DNA of 64,000 nt from Trichuris trichiura. Its lineage: Eukaryota > Nematoda > Enoplea > Trichinellida > Trichuridae. The number at the start of each line of letters is the position of its first letter. Within the stretch, counting starts at the first letter, position 1. The translations under genes were made by a program, and so were the position numbers. Where the stretch lies: positions 310,001 through 374,000 of the forward strand of contig JBAJFE010000014.1 in assembly GCA_037903355.1 (NCBI GenBank), read 5' to 3'. Shown one piece after another: positions 23,101 to 39,033 of this stretch. The notes beneath the pieces were generated by a model, which did not search any database, was not told the DNA's origin, and saw only the letters and a program-made list of their open reading frames with translations.

Positions 23101-26100
23101 TCATTTCGAAGTGTAATTGGAAATTCCAAGCCTGCTTTAACAAACTTCATGCCAATTGACCATTTTTGTGCCCAGATAAAAGGTCATAATGCATGTCTAG
23201 AGCAATCGATATGCCCAACCCATTACCGCAACAGCTACTAAATGCTGAGCGTTTAAAATTCTAGAAGGAAAGCTTCGCATAACAGTCGCTCGTCAAAGTC
23301 TAGCTCATCACACGATAATGTGCTTGCATCATTATTATGTGATTGGGATCACTTACATTCGTTCTTTAATTCAAACCGGCGCATATAAAGTGCGCATTTA
23401 AATAAATGTAGTGCCATATTAATCTTGCCATGGCGTTACACAATAATTAGCTAGTCGCCCATGATGCCAACTTAGGCGTTCAGGTTATATGAAATGCTGC
23501 TTTGTGATTCACTGCCTAAATCAGTTTAGTTAGTGACCTCTTTGCGGTTTCACAGCAACGCGACTATGAATTTCAACTCGCTATTTCGAATCTGAACTTT
23601 AAAGGCTCGGAAGTACAACAGGCAGACATCTTATTCTGATACTGAATCTTCCTTAGAATAAGCTATTTTAGAAGAACCTTTAAGAACGATATTAGCCACT
23701 TCAGCGAGCTCACAAAAGTTTGACAAAGAGAATGCACCTACTCGGCATGATAGTCAACGTTGGATCGATAAAAAATGGAAACCGTGGTAATTACATAAAG
23801 CAAAGCGACCTGCAAGTTTTACGGGCCATTCCCAGCAGAAATAAGTCTTATTTTTATGGATAAAGTCCGCAAACCACAATAAAAAATAATTTATTTACTT
23901 GCCACTGCGTTCAGTAGCATATCGGAAAATGAAGCCAGTATTGACAAGCTCACATCAAAGGATCCAGTTTCAAATAAGACTGGGTTCAAGTTACCGTTGA
24001 GCGCAAATTTTTCGCGTAAAGTATATGCTGCAGGATAGAGCTGAGATGACTCGCGCTTAGCATTATATTAAAGCCCCGAAAGACCTTTGCCAGCCGCCAG
24101 GGCAAGCTAAATTGTGACCTGAAATGTTAGCCTTAAAGCTTGAAAAACATAAGGCAATTTATTAGTGCGCATTAGGTGAAAATTTTTTAAAGTAATAAAC
24201 AAGCACAAAGTAAGTAGCAATAACATTTACTCAGTGTGTTTTCCATTAGTACCGATCAGTTGCTGAGATCAATGGAAAAACGGTTTACACACCGAATAAA
24301 CAGTGTTATTCGATCTTATTTTCATAAGTATCTTAAACGCTTGCGCCAACTATCAGATATAATGAAGTCTTAAGTGGAAATAATTGCCTGAAGACGAACT
24401 CCCGCGTTGTGGAAACAGATACTGCAAGTTGAGGGGCAAAGATTCTGAATCAGTTTACGTTACGAAGTTTTCGAAAAATCCTCAGAGCTGTTACCGTTCG
24501 TGAGATGATATTAGAAAAGCATATAGATAGTTAAAAAGCAAAGGCTAAAATCACTAGCGCTATTTCATGCCTTAACGTGAGTTGGGTCTCAGAGCACTGC
24601 TTAGTGCTTAAGACGTGCGTACAGTGTGGATCGATGACGTTTTCACCGCAAAGAATGAATTAATATTTGCAAGGCTATTTCAAGACAGTTAGCACACTAG
24701 TTGCATGCAGTTCATGCTATTCGCTGTGAATTACTGAGAATTCCTTAGACACTTAAATCTGCACTTCGGGAAGCTAAACAGCAAACGTCAGCCATGCCAA
24801 GCGATTCTGCCATACAAAGAAAACTGCAAGCTGGAAATCCAATTACGGAATATTATCAGACGGACAACAAATGACACTAAGACGTAAGTGCGCTGGTCGT
24901 TAAAACAAAAGTGGAAGGATAAGTTGCACCATTTTGCTTAATTATGCCCAAGGATGGCTATTCGTCCGCGTGAAGGGAAGAAAGCGTTAACGCGTAACGC
25001 AAAAAAGCTTTTATCCACGGAAGAGCAATTTGCGCTAATTTAAAATGGAAAGGCGAAATGACGAGGCATATTTTCTTATTTAAGCTCTTACTGGCTGGTC
25101 AGAAAAATCTTATTGGTGTACAATTTGCCACTTTTCTTCACTGGATAAAAGGTTCTTCGAAAGAAAATTATAAAGTTTCGATTCAACGAAGTTCCAAAAT
25201 TAGACCAGCGGGAATGATGACCAAATCGCTCCCAACATTGCTTCAGCCTGGAGGAAGCGTTTGCATTCTTACTAATAAAGGCAATAGTGAACAACGTACT
25301 ACCAACATTGCTTCAATAAACATGATTGCATTTTTCAAAAGCAGTCCCTTCAAGTGCTTGCAACATGGTTGCCAGTTCTTGCAGTACTCTTGCCTGGAGC
25401 TTTTTGTCTCAGAGTGAATAACGACAGTGAAGTATGTTTACACAGGGAAAAGCATATTCAATTGCGAAGAGCCCAGGATGTTATGGCACTTTGTTCCAAC
25501 GAGTTCAGTGATAATGAACGTTAAGGCCAGCTTCACGGACAGGTCAATTAAACCTACGATAATTATACGGCAGGTAGAAGTCCTATCATTTTCAGCAAGC
25601 AAGAAACCTGGAGATAAAATTCCAGCTATGTTATATGAAATTGAGAGTTTTAATTAACTCAAACAAAAAGGAAACAAAAATCGAAGATATGTTTCGCCCA
25701 GAACTGCTACTTGGGACAAATACCAAAGCTTATATGGCAATAGAACTTTCTTGACAAAACTAACCACTTTTACTGCTAATGTTGTTAGGTCATTGCTGCG
25801 TTTTAATTTGTCACTTTTCCATGTTAATTATTAATACGTTAAGAATTGCACTGGCTTTTCGCAGTCCACTTTTTACTTTGCGCGACGCTGAGAAAAGCAC
25901 TCCGTGTTCTCTTCGTCTTGTCGATGTTTAAGCACCCCCGCTCCCATTTGAGATATACTTCTAAAGGTTTCCCTTTCAGCACTGCTTACTTTATTTTTCT
26001 GAACAAGGAATACCAGACAAGGAGGCTAAAAGAGTTAGTGTAGTACAACACTTATCATGTAGGGTAGTGGTATCCCTAACAAGCGCAAAAAACGATACAA

Positions 26101-29100
26101 TCCTCTCACAATGGCCTAAAGAAATCGAAGGTAAAAACTGTAAAATGTGATTATCTAGTAACAAGACCCGTCTAAAGCGTCAAAGAAATCAGCAGAAGCT
26201 CTCGCATAAAACTATCCAGCTGCTGACCAGTTGTTTCGAGCGAGGGCAGCACTTAGAAGGAACTAAATGGGTGTCTCAGAAATCACCTCAGTTCTTTAAG
26301 AAGAGGTTAGTCGCTATTCATCTTTCTTTTAAGAAAACAAGAAAAGGACTTTGTGAGTTGAGTGTGTTCCTACCAGAAAAGCGAAGTTAACGTTGGGTTC
26401 ACCCAAAATGAGTGAGCACGTTCATAGTAAAGGGCAACATCTATAAAAAAAAATCTCTTCCGCGTATAGAGATGTCAGGACAGAGATATGCTCAAAATAC
26501 TGCATCCTGGTCCGAAGACGACTGCGGAAGGTTAGAACATTCACCCCAACTAATCAGTGCATATTTCTTAATAGAAGTCAAAATCTGAGTCAAGACCAAT
26601 GGCGCTATTGTGGAGGAGGGCGACACAGGGACATGCGATGAAAGTCTGATTGAGCAATGAACTCCATACAAGCGTTAGATCGTTTCTTCCACGTAAGATT
26701 TTTTGTTGCGCTCCTACAAGTTGATCAATACTGCTTTGACTCTTCAAACTACGGAACCTCGCTCGAACTAGCTTCTGCATGGTTAATCGCGGATACATAT
26801 ATATGACCGATTCAAATATGACCGATTCAAATATGTATGAAGCTGCAGTCAACAGATGCTGCATGTCATTTCATAAAGAATCGTTTCCTGCAAAAACGGC
26901 CTTCTGCCGCCTTAGCTGCAATTCTAATTCTAAATCAAGTCCATGCAATCCACAAGAATGGAAGCCAGTTGATTTGATTTGTCGCGAACCAAAAGCAGAC
27001 GATTTAATTGTCATGAAAAGAACACGCTCACAGAAGGTGACGAAAGCAAAAGAACGCTCTCAATGATTTACAAATATTCATGCAGCCAAAACTGTTTTGC
27101 GCCCTGCATATCAGTTTAGTCTTAATTAACCGCTACTATTTAGCACCAGATCAGACGCTTTCCCAAAGAGAACCTATAGCCCAACAGGGAAAGCTCATCA
27201 AAAGCTATTAAGAAATGAACAAGAAGAAATAGGGAACAGCCGAAATAAACCTTTTACCTTTAGCTTCTTTCAGAGGGGAGACAGGAAAAACAATGTAGTT
27301 CAGGTAAGGAAAATTAATTTCCAGCTGATATCGCTGGTCAAGCATTGATTAACTTTAAGTCAAACGAAGCCTGAACACTGTTAGTCCTTATTTACCATCA
27401 ATACCATTAACAGAACATTAAATGGCCTATGTTGACCAACGTCAAGAGCTGCGGACACTTGGAGCAGTACTAATAACAATTTCGCAGCTGCCCAGGCAAA
27501 TAGAAGCAGTCAACATTCATTCTATTTGGATTGGGAAAATGCAAAATAGGTTATTGTTTCATTTTGTGTATGAACTCAACTTATATTAACGCAGATAAGG
27601 GTGACGGTTCCTTTCTATTATTTATCTGATTACTGCAACTGTTCATGAGGCATCCAAGGACTCCTTCCGTACAGGATTGAAAAGTAGTTCGAGAATTATA
27701 AATCACCAGGCCTGCACGTCAAGTTTGCGCAATTATCATGAAGTTTTGCACTGGAATGTAAAATAGCATATTGCAACATTATTGTGGCAAAATGAACAGA
27801 CGAAAGCTTACTCGATAAGACTGTTCAGGCCTTGCATTGAACAACTCTAAACTCTGTTGGATAGCAAGTTTAAATATGTTAAGCAATAGTTGAGCAAATG
27901 ATTGGCGCAAGGAATGGATGCAGAAAACTCTACGTCGATTTTCGTTGCTTCCTATTGGTTATGAACGATGCAAACTCATTTAGCTCTTTACGTAAGTGAA
28001 ACCAATAAAACGAGTAATAACCGTTTTCTAGGACATGTTGTGCTATTTTATAATTCCAAATCCCAGGCAAAATGTCAGCATGCTTTTTGCCCTAGTAATG
28101 ACCGGAAGAGGGACCTTAGTACTCAAAAGTGGCAGTGAACGAACACGTTGGAACGTTGAAGTTACCTAACTTTTCCCACTTAATGCAAGGCTACAGATCT
28201 GAACCATTTTCCAAAGGTCAACAAAAAGAGTGCACCGATAGCGAGATTTGGTATCACCAGCCAACTAACGAGTTGACTGCAGCCATATCTAAAATAAAGC
28301 TGATACGGCTGAGGATTGCAATCATAACAGAGGCGGGAATATATGAAGTAGCGTCTGAGGGAATCCTTTAAGAAGTTTCATTTGAGTTGTCGACTTATTC
28401 CTCATAAACAAATCAGTACACGATTCAACTGCCGCATAGGCCTAAGCCCCTCGCTGACGAGTTTGCCTCACGTGTTTCAACGCGGAAGCACTCGCTGCAG
28501 CAGAACTTCTTAAAACTGAAGGACCACCGTTCAGCCGACACTGAACCTTGCCAGGCAGCTCTCATATGAGAATTCACATATCGACTGCTCAGACCAAATT
28601 AACTAAGAAGTGATTTTCTCCAGCGGTTAAGCTCTAAAATTGAATTGTAATTCTGTTTAGCTGACATAGATTTTGCGATCAGGCAAAACAACCGAGATGT
28701 GAACAAACCAATCGCAGTTTGGTATTAATTAAATTCTTTTGCTCTTTTGGTATTAATTGATGTCTGCTCAGCTGAACATCAACGGAACTTCAGAATGGCG
28801 TTGGCAAGCAGCAAAATGAGGGTTACTTTAGGAAAGATACAAGGATATCCAGTAGAGTCTTAATGCTAGGCAGGGCGGGACATCGTTCCCGCCGATAGTG
28901 AACGCAAAATGACGGCTGTTTTATAACGGTAGAAATAAGCGACACCGTGCACTGTGCAAGAATTGAAAACTGCGCACTCATTGCTCGCAACAACCCCAGA
29001 TGGAGTGCAGACTATTCATTCGACCTTCAGTGGAACAGAAACGAGCAGAAACCAACAAATGGTCTTTTGTTCCAATAGGAAAAAGAATCTCCAGCAAGTG

Positions 29101-32100
29101 GACAAAGAATAAGAGGAAGCAACTAAGCGCTTGCTCCAACTGACTTTTTAAGTAGAGAAACTTATCAGGACAACGAGTTAAAATAGATTTGCTTGAACAG
29201 ATAATAAATATAACGTAGCGACTTTTTGTACATTCGTTGTTAATGACAGCATTGGTCAAACTACATGGTAAGCTGTTACACATTGATATATTATATAAGC
29301 GCAAGGACTGCCACTCCAAGTATGGAGCAATTTGTTCCTGTTGATAGCGAACAGTACACGTAATTAAACAACTAACTGTAAACCAACAGATGGAGATTCA
29401 GTCACCAATAACAACAGGCGCACTAGTTTTACACGCTTAATGTAGCGGAGCTATCGTGAGCAGGTCGCATTTATTCTATCTTCGGCTTATCTGCGTAATA
29501 TATGGCTTTCTACGTCGCATAAAACGCGCCAGCGCATTATCAAGAAAGCGATATTCAAGTTAGATGCGGTAGTAGCTGTCCTCCTAATGACGCAACAAGT
29601 TCAACTTTTCTCATGCATTTAGGAGACTTGTTTGGCCAACGCAGTCGGCAGAATGATTTATGCAGTAACATTAAAAGTCATAGTCAATACAGCAGATGGC
29701 AAACAAAGATATGGCTTCAGCAGATTGCCATGACGAAACTACAACGCTGCAAGAGTAAAGCAGGGTAAACTGGGTATTTTCTAATAATAATATTAACAGA
29801 TTTTACGGAATCGTACGAAATTATTACACATTACGTTTTCTTGCAACGGAATGAACAGCTAGGAAAACGTTTGTCTGATTTGGTATAGTGTACGAAAATT
29901 TAAGCCTGGCTGCTTAACTCTCCAATGAAGTTACTCTATGGTGAGCCTGACGCGTCAGGGAGCAAAAGGGCCCAGGTGCAGTTATCCCAACTTTTGCCAG
30001 AGAGCACTTACGCTGCGTTGATTCCATCTAAAGCTGAAAGCTCATTACTGCGATCATAATGGGACAAATCAAACTTCGGTTAATGTTTACTGCCATCCCT
30101 GGGCAAGCAAAATGCTGGAGGGCCGAAACAGACTCTTCAACAAGTATAACTTTTACTAGTGGCTGAGGCTCAATTTACAGCCAAGATGTCACGCCACCAT
30201 AAGACATGATAGATGACTAATTTTAAGACTACTATAAAGTCAATCAATAACGAAGTGGAATGAATATAAATTTAAAGATCAGACAATGATTAGTCCCTAT
30301 CGGTTACCATTTTGGAGAGAACAACAAGCTAGACGGCTGGGCACCGTTTGTTGTGAGTAGGCCGTCAAAGGACACGTAGCACTCAGAAAGCAAGCCCGCC
30401 TCTCTCTATTACTAGTGATATTAAAAATAAACTATGCTGAAATGACAACAGAGAAAATGCCAGATATTCTTTGAGCGCCCTTTAGGTTTACTGGGAAGTC
30501 TTTATCAACAAAAAGCATCGATCCCTCGTTGCGGTGGAAAAAGCATGTGGACAATATGATCTTCTATTGATTGTAGGAAAGTTTGAAGGCGCCAAGGCTA
30601 AATATGGATAAACGTTGAGCCTGAAGCAATGATTCTCAATAGTTGCCCTCGAAAAATGAAAGGAGATCTAAGGGTTTCCTGGTACATAAAGGGTTCTCTG
30701 ATGGGTGGGAGCTCTAGGATGTAAAGGCGGTTTAGTTCCAGCAGGAGAAGGATGACAGGAAGTAGCTGCAGGGCGTTGGGAAAGATGCTACCTGCGAAAT
30801 TGAGCCTAAGTCCAGAAAACGTTATTCAGACGCTGACGTAAAGCTCCAGAAGTAGTAACGCTTATTTATTTTGTAAGCAGGAAGGCTGGAAGCGGGGTTG
30901 AGTTCAGCTTGGTTCCCGTTGAGAGGACTGCTTTTTAAATAACGTCGGGAAATTTCGTAGTCTGTGCGAGATGACTGTTTTTACTGAAAATAGGAAAATA
31001 AAATAGGCCACAGCTTCCTGGGAGCCAACGGTTTCACCCAGGAAGTCCCATCTCTGACTCTGAATCTCACTTAAAGGCTAATTTAGCATGCCTGTCTCAC
31101 ATGTTTCACTCTTGATTGTTTTTCTTCTGAGACTGTACCTTATGCAAGATCTCAGAATAAAATTACTTTGACTTATACAATGGTTCCCTAACAAAGGACG
31201 GTTTTAAATGGCTGAAGGCATTATCAGCCAACAAACTTTAAGCTTTTGTTTATCTTCATAGCCTCCTTTCTTTCCAAGAAAGGTTACGATGGAAGAAGAC
31301 ATCCAGATAGAAGAATTTAGTTGGCTACAAAACAGCATAGTTCAATTAACGTTTCTGGGCATGCTGGGAGCCTGAGTAAATTATTAGTAATGCGAAGTAA
31401 TACATACGCTTTTGGCATATTTATGGAAGGTTTTTCACGCCCTCTGCGTCCTCTAGCTGAGTAGATGAGCACCTTCTGGTTGACAAAAGCTTTAGAGGCT
31501 TTCAACTCCATTTTTCAAGGGTTAAACTTATTTCAGAAACCGACTGTCAGACGCTCGTAGGCAAGATTGCAGTAAATCACAATTTAGGCCGGTTATGCCG
31601 TTCTGTTGACAGCTGCAGGAGCAGCTGGTTAGAGCAACTACGATGTTAACACTTAGTTAACGAAAGGAAGGATAATGCATGCGGTGTCAGTAATATAAGT
31701 TTTCCAAACTTTTGCAAGAATAAAGACAAAGACAAGAACATTGCTGTCCTTAGGCAGTAGTTTTCGTAAGGTGAATTCGTAACTTCTTGCTAGACGCAAA
31801 GTCAGAAGACTGAGAATTCTATTTTCGCATTAACGCGGACCGCCAGCGTTCATAAAGTCCAAATGCTGCATAATTCTTATACTAAAAGGATAGGCCAGTA
31901 ATGCGAAATGCGCTTTCGTAGTGAAAATGTTTACCTCAAAAAAGTTACCCCTACTGAACCATAACGAATTATCCAATGAAAAACTGTCAAAAGAAACCAC
32001 TACCATTCGTCCTGCATTAAGAACATTTTAACAAATGCATAGTATTAAATTGCGCTTAGTTTAGGGGCACCTTGCAAATGTACCGAAAACAGGTCGTTCT

Positions 32101-35100
32101 CTTATACTTCATCAAAAATTAACTGCAGCATATTAACAAACTAAGGAAGCTGCAGGTAACTGTTGGAATGTGATCCTCAAAGCAGTTGGATCAAAAATCT
32201 CAAAGATAAACTTTAGCGCTAATCCCATATCAGATCATCCCGCGTATGAATATTAATAATAAGCTCGAAAATATATTGAAGAAATGGAGTATGTCTACTA
32301 AAGATTCAGCGTTTTTCTAATTACCACTTTTTCAAAATTTAACACGAAACGAAATCTGCATTGTAAATGCATGAATAAGTGCACGTTAAGTAAGCACTAT
32401 ACGGCAATAAAATATGTACCAGCCTTATTCGTCGCAAGAACAAAGGCGTAGGACTTACCAATCTTTCTGTAGCACATATAATAACAATAACTTACATGCT
32501 TAAAGTATTTCCCACTGCATACTTCTTTCAGGCAAGTGAGACGCAGCCAACTGTCTCTTGTCTAGAGAATTTGGTTAGTAGCCAGATTCGGAGTCCGTTG
32601 TAAAAGGAACGAATTTGGTAAAAAGTAAATTTTGCATCACACCATCTCTAACTTCATAATAGAAGCACCTATTTACAGTCTTTCTCACAAAAAGACATGT
32701 AAGAATAACTGTATTCACACGTTCTCTATCGTGCACACATACCGTGGATTCAGCGTTGACACAAGTGTCGACCAGTTTTTATTTCCTACAGCTCAGAGAG
32801 CTAGACGCTCTATCTTCTGGTTTGCTATTAACATGTCAGTTTACTTGCATTATTTCATCTGCGATCAACGCTTCTGAAGGCCAGCTTAACCAGTTAACGT
32901 GATGAAGTACGGATGTGAATGGCGCGTATATAACACTGTTTGAATTGATGGAATATGTTACTACTGATTCCAGTTCCTCAATAGTGAAGCAGATTTGATG
33001 ATGGAATGTCATGTAGGTTCCTTCTGAAACGCGTGAACGTCTAATCATCCTCAGACTAAAAGTCAAAGCGACAAAAGTATCTGTGCAATAAATGCAGCTC
33101 CCTAGGCAGAGAGCATGGATAACCAATACACGGTTTTTATTATGAAAGCTATGGTATGCATACTTAATGAAAAAAGTGCAAATTAAAAATGGCTCATTGA
33201 AATAAATTCAACACTGGAAAGTTTGCAGATTCTGACACCGTAATTTTTATCATGAAAAGCAATGCATCATTACAATTTCTCCTATGTCCACATAAGACAG
33301 TACTTTCGCAGCAGTTTCAAACGGAGCTGTAGTGATTAAAAAATCATAACTAAAACAGCTGACTCATTTAATACTGCAGCTAGAAACCAGTGGCTTTTGA
33401 AGCAAATATCTATCATATTACATTTCCCATCTATGGAGATAAGCTGCAGTTTTAACGTCAGTATGCGTGTATCACAAAATAGACACGAACAACGTCATAT
33501 CCGGTCCTTAGGTTCATTTGATATATTTTCGCAGCCTTTTCTGGCTTCTTTAAGGAGGGTATGTATTAGCGTTAAACAAAATATAAGCAGTATCAATAAA
33601 TGGCTTTGCCATTACTAGGAATGGAATGTAGAAAAGCAAATTTATTTATTTTCGAAATGTTCGGAAACCTTAAATCTCGATATCAACGAGGTGAAAACGC
33701 TAATGACAAAGCTAGGACGACCTGAATGATTCTAAGTCACTATCTCAGAAACTTTGCCGTTATTCTAGAAACAAAAAATAAGTTTAACACGACGATGACT
33801 GTCGGGAAGCATTCAGCGTCCAAACAATAATTTTAATCAATTCTAGCTGCGCATAGCAATACTTCTGTGCCTCATTTTACTTGGGCTAGAGGAAACATTC
33901 ATCTCAGCATCGACAAATCGCTGCGCTAAGCTTCGAACTACTTTTCGTTACACCTGCATTTTGACCATATGTCTCGCAAAATATGTCCCTGATTCTACCC
34001 TTTAGGCATTATGTTTTTTACAACCAATTTCACAGGTACAGATATTTCGAGAAGAAGCAAACGATACACGATGACCCACGAAAATCGCTGCAAACTGATT
34101 TGCAGGAAGGTTAATCTGGGTGATTATCGTACAAACGAATTAAACGATCAAACTATCAAGTCAACCTAAAATTATGTTCGACCTATACGCATACCCTCAA
34201 CTTTGAAATCATTTTGCTGCTTCACAAGCTTGATTTATACGTTTATACATGCAGTATTTATTCATTTGAAAGACCATATATTTTCACGTAATGCAGCAGG
34301 CGCAATATCATTCATCGTCATCGAAAGCAACAACTGCTTTTAACTCTACGCATCTTCATAGCTGCAAGTAATCCAAACTAAGTGGCTTTATGATAGTAAC
34401 GGTTTCTAAAAATGTAACTTCTTGGTACGGGACTATAGGTTTTCATAATCATCTTTTTCTTTTTACGGAAATACGTCCCGTTAGTAATACAACAGCTTTT
34501 ACTTTCCGGAGCTTTTGGGCCGCACGTGACCCGTCCACGGCGATGTTAAAATAGGTTCCTAGTACGGTCTATAAGTATGAACCTCACTTTAATCGCCGAA
34601 ATTTCATTTTTCCTCTGTTATCTGCGCTACATCACAGAAATATAGTTATTACGCAAACGTTAATAAAAGTATGCCTAGAAAAGGGTTTTGTTTTGGTTGG
34701 TGATATCACGCCTAAAACCACAAAGCAGGACAAAAAGTCCCTGAAAATAACATATTTTTTCAAATGTTGTTGCTACAACAAATAGCAGCAATTTTTGCCC
34801 TATAGATGTACATCAAACTCACAGCTTTCCGCTGAAATTGTTTACTATGCAAGCTGTAATTAAATAAATGATCTTACATGCTGTAGTTTCAAAATCAGAC
34901 AACCGACGGGCAGTACAAAGCGCTGGCATGTCTTCTGTAGGAAGCAATTCAGGAACAAAGCCAGCATTAGATCTGCAAACTTTATTTATAACAGAAAAAA
35001 AGTGCCAGCTAGTGATGAATTAGCTTGTTCCATATTTTTAAATCACCTCTGAGAAATACTTAACAACTAGACAATTTGGGTGCGAACGGGAAACTAATGT

Positions 35101-38100
35101 AGTAGCAATTGTTCTAGAAGACCGATTCCCAAAGGATTGGAGCATTACAATATCATGCACCCTACTGCTTACACATTGAACGGTCAATCTGCGCAAAGAT
35201 TTCCGGCAGGCTTTGAAAAACATAGTACTTCATCTAATGGCTCAACAAACATCGATCCAAGCTGATCGATTTAATATTAATACAAGACTAACAAAAACGT
35301 TCCGCAAGATGGAACCCTGATGAAGGAATTCATCTTGCAGTGAGACAGGGTGACAACTTCCTCTCTTTTACCCATTACACCTTCTATGAAAACAAACAAA
35401 CCACGAAGGGAAGGATAGATGCAGCTTTTGTCCGTCTATCATAACGTGAGATAAGGTGACATGTTTATTGCTTCGCGTGTACCTACAAATGCACGTCCGT
35501 AAATGCTCGGTCAAGTCAAGAACTATTGTGTCCAAAAAACGTAGTTGAAAAGCTAGAAACAAGTTTATGGTCAACTTGTCTTAAGTGCTTTTGAGGTCAA
35601 GAATTTCATAGGTGAAATAGTGCAAGTGGCTTTTTTCTTAAATTTTCAAACGGTTAACAAAATCTTTAAATATTAGGATGATCAAAAATGAAGTCAGTGA
35701 CCTCAGCTTAGTCACTGCAATGATGACATTCTATTAGGACCTTACGTTTTCGTCAAGTGAGGTATAGAGGAGATTTATATACGTTCGCTTTCATCTTTCC
35801 TTTCGTTATCAAGATCAGATGAAATGCCCTCTACCCTTTTATGGCAAGTAATCAGAAATGTAAATTAGGCATTCCAGCTCCATTAGCAGATAGTATTAGT
35901 AGGTACTGCGGCAAGTACATAAACTATTGTTATGTTCCGAGCATCAGCATCAATCACAGATCCATTATAAAACTGCAATGGCAGTTGTGCTTTTGAATCA
36001 AATTCCGGCTTTAAGTTGCTTCAATTCAAAGCGGCACAATCCGCGCAAGTGTTTCTGTCACATCTTTCCGACTGAATAGAAGTTGTTTTCAGATTCTACT
36101 TCCGTTTTGAAATTCTAACAGCAGAATTAGTAAGCCCCTTTGTGTGATTGGACTTTAGTTTAAACGACACGCTCGCAGAATGAGTAAGTGAAAAACAAGG
36201 TCCTCAGGAACATCAGGTCGTCGCCAAGAGAAGCAGTCAGCGAGTAAAGAAATAATAATCGCTACTAATGCATATTTACTCCTTTTCATTCACTGAGACC
36301 ATTACCTTAACAATTTGGCTTAAGCTTTTTAGGGACTGTTTTAGTCATCAAAACATCGTTTAGAAACGAAGATATTTAAACAATTCGTTTACTTATTCAT
36401 TTTAATTCGTTACGAAAGGAAGCGATAATCGCAATCCCGTTAATTGTTCAAACAGACATGCATTGTTTGAGCGCCATTGAAACTAAACCCGTGAACATCA
36501 CTAGCTGCTCGTATGACACTAACAGCGTTCCTCAAAGGACGTGAACACGGATTCAGGGAGAAAGTCCAAGGTAGCACGACAAGTGGAATTTTGATTGGAC
36601 AAATCTGATATATGTAAATTGAACAGCCGTCAGATGTTAGGAATAAATCGAAACAAATGGGCATATATTATTGTTAATGAACTTAATTTGAATAACTGAA
36701 AGTAAACGGCACTTAACGGCTCTCAGATGGATTGCAGGACAAAGATCACACAAAGATAACATTTACTAATGGCAGTTTCTATAAAACATACACGTGACGT
36801 GAGAGTTCTTGGTTAAAAATACTTATCAAAGCGATTGTTGAAAGCACAACACTTCACCAGATCTGGTATGCGATGTAAGCGTAGCTCAAACTGAATGTAG
36901 CGCACATCTGTGCATGCATAAATGCAATGAATAATTTTCCTATTACGGTGTATATATATTAACATTATTAATAACGTAAAATTTCTGATGGACTATTGCA
37001 ACGGTTGTTTTCATCGGTTACAGTGTTGCGAAAATTAGAAACTACCCATCATTCAAGCATACTAGAAATCAATCAATAACAAATTATCTTAGAAAAACTG
37101 ACATTCATTTTAACTAAATGAAGCAAATACTTCAACGAACTTCCAACTCTATCTCAATGGAGTTCGACTGCCAAACAGCTCATTTTAGAGTATTCAATAA
37201 GTAGTTGTCCACTGCTTCTGAACATGCATTCGCTGCTTCTCATTCCTGAGCAATTGCATTTCAGCCTAATTGCTCTTCTCCTTCATGAAATTTCAAGAAT
37301 GAGGCTGACATAGGCAAAGAACAAAGTAATCACGTAAACTCGTCTAAAAGTGGCTCCAAATGTTAATAAACAAAGTTTCAGTGTCATGTTACTGAAAACT
37401 GTCTCAAGTAGCGACCGCAGAAATTCATTTCAGCTTCTTTGCCTAACATGTAGCAACTTCCATGTTAAAAAGAAAACTGACAAGCGGCTAAAGGTTAAGC
37501 TGCCCTGCTAAACAGTGCATTGTACGTCTAACATCCTATTTTCTTTATAGGATGCATACAAGAATTGCCAAAGTCCTAATCAGTACAAAAGCAAGCTAAC
37601 TTGAATATTTTAAGGCTGGCGTCGTCAAAGGTTGCGAAATGCCTTTTAAAACTCGAAAAGTCAGGAGACAAAAGTTACTTCACTCATGAGATCAGCTGTA
37701 TAAAATCGGAGACCCTCCTTTTCACACAAATTATTGTCAAAATCTTGTAAAAGCTAATCAAGTGCTAAAAATGAATTTTCGACCGTTATGCAAAGCGCTG
37801 GAGAATAACAGTCATATAAAATACAGTAATAAAGAGGAAATAATAACATTACTTGCGTTCGCGACTAAGAGTCAACGAGAATGGACCATGATCAATGACA
37901 ATCAAGTTACCGCACAGAAACTGAAATTACAAAATACGTGAATGTATTCTGCACCACGTCTACTGGCCCTAAGCTCATTATACTGCCTCAACCTGAACTT
38001 CCTAAAACTTTACTACTGATACTTATATCAGCGGCGGTGTGCAGTTTGTAGTAATATACATTTTTTTAAATTCATACCTGCCCTTGATAATAACGTAAAA

Positions 38101-39033
38101 AACCAGTGCTTCAAAGGAAATGAAAACGAATTTTGATAGATGCATACTCAGCGTCTATGTTAATGTAAAAGAACCGTGCTACGTACCGTTAAATCCTATT
38201 TTTCTACTTTCTACCAAAGGCTTTTTTCTATAAGCTATTGCTCTTAGATCCATTAAAAGGCAAAGGGCAACCGGATAGTAAGGCCATGAGATAAACTATA
38301 GGAAACTGGGTACGTTGCAAAAATAACCTGAAATTGAACAGCTGTTTCCAACCTGTTAACATATGACGTTTTGACAACGCTGCGCATCACTTCTTAGAGA
38401 ACTTCAAAATGTTGAATTACAGGGCTACTGGGACCGTTTCGGCCCGTCGTCAGTCAAGAAAGCTTCCAGTGAATTATTTATTAAGAGCTGTTTACCACTG
38501 TTTTATTGGTTAGAGAACTTCTGATCTTATTGGAAACACGTTGCAGTCAAGAAATGGCGAATCATGAGCAAATACATACAATGCCCAAAAACAGTCGTCA
38601 CAGCAAAGCGAAATTTTGAAACGGAATGAATTAAAAGATGACGCGTCACTGACTTGACTGCCAATGAGTACTTTCAGGCAAGACAAGGACAGGCAACTTC
38701 TTCAAAAATTCCCCATACGAAGACATATGCGCTTGCAGGCGTAGCTGACAAGACAAAAGAAGCGTAGTTTCAAACATTAACAAAAGCTAGCAGCATAACC
38801 TGCGCATCATTACTAAGTTTATTATGGGGGTGATATTTCTTAGCTGAGCTTCGGCCTAGTAAAGTTATTAATTTTATAAAAATCCAATTGAACCAAAGCA
38901 TATATTTCCGTGGATATCATAAAAATCATGAGAAGGGATAAAGAATACTGCGGTTGCGTGACAGCCGGCAAGACGAAAAAACATTAAAAGAGTGCATTCG
39001 AAAAACAGGATGTCTTTTAACAGGCTTGAATAG
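20180..39033. other. Gene-poor stretch, first part
   Basis: 18.9 kb upstream of the GPCR. All ORFs are short (at most 119 codons), lack neighbouring exons in phase, and match no family I know. A small tandem duplication at 26801-26830 is the only repeat listed here. It could be intergenic DNA, long introns of an unseen gene, or house non-coding RNAs. Confidence 0.4.
26801..26830. repeat. 15-bp tandem duplication
   Basis: Two adjacent exact copies of a 15-bp unit (ATATGACCGATTCAA) followed by a partial third (ATATG). Probably replication slippage. Confidence 0.85.
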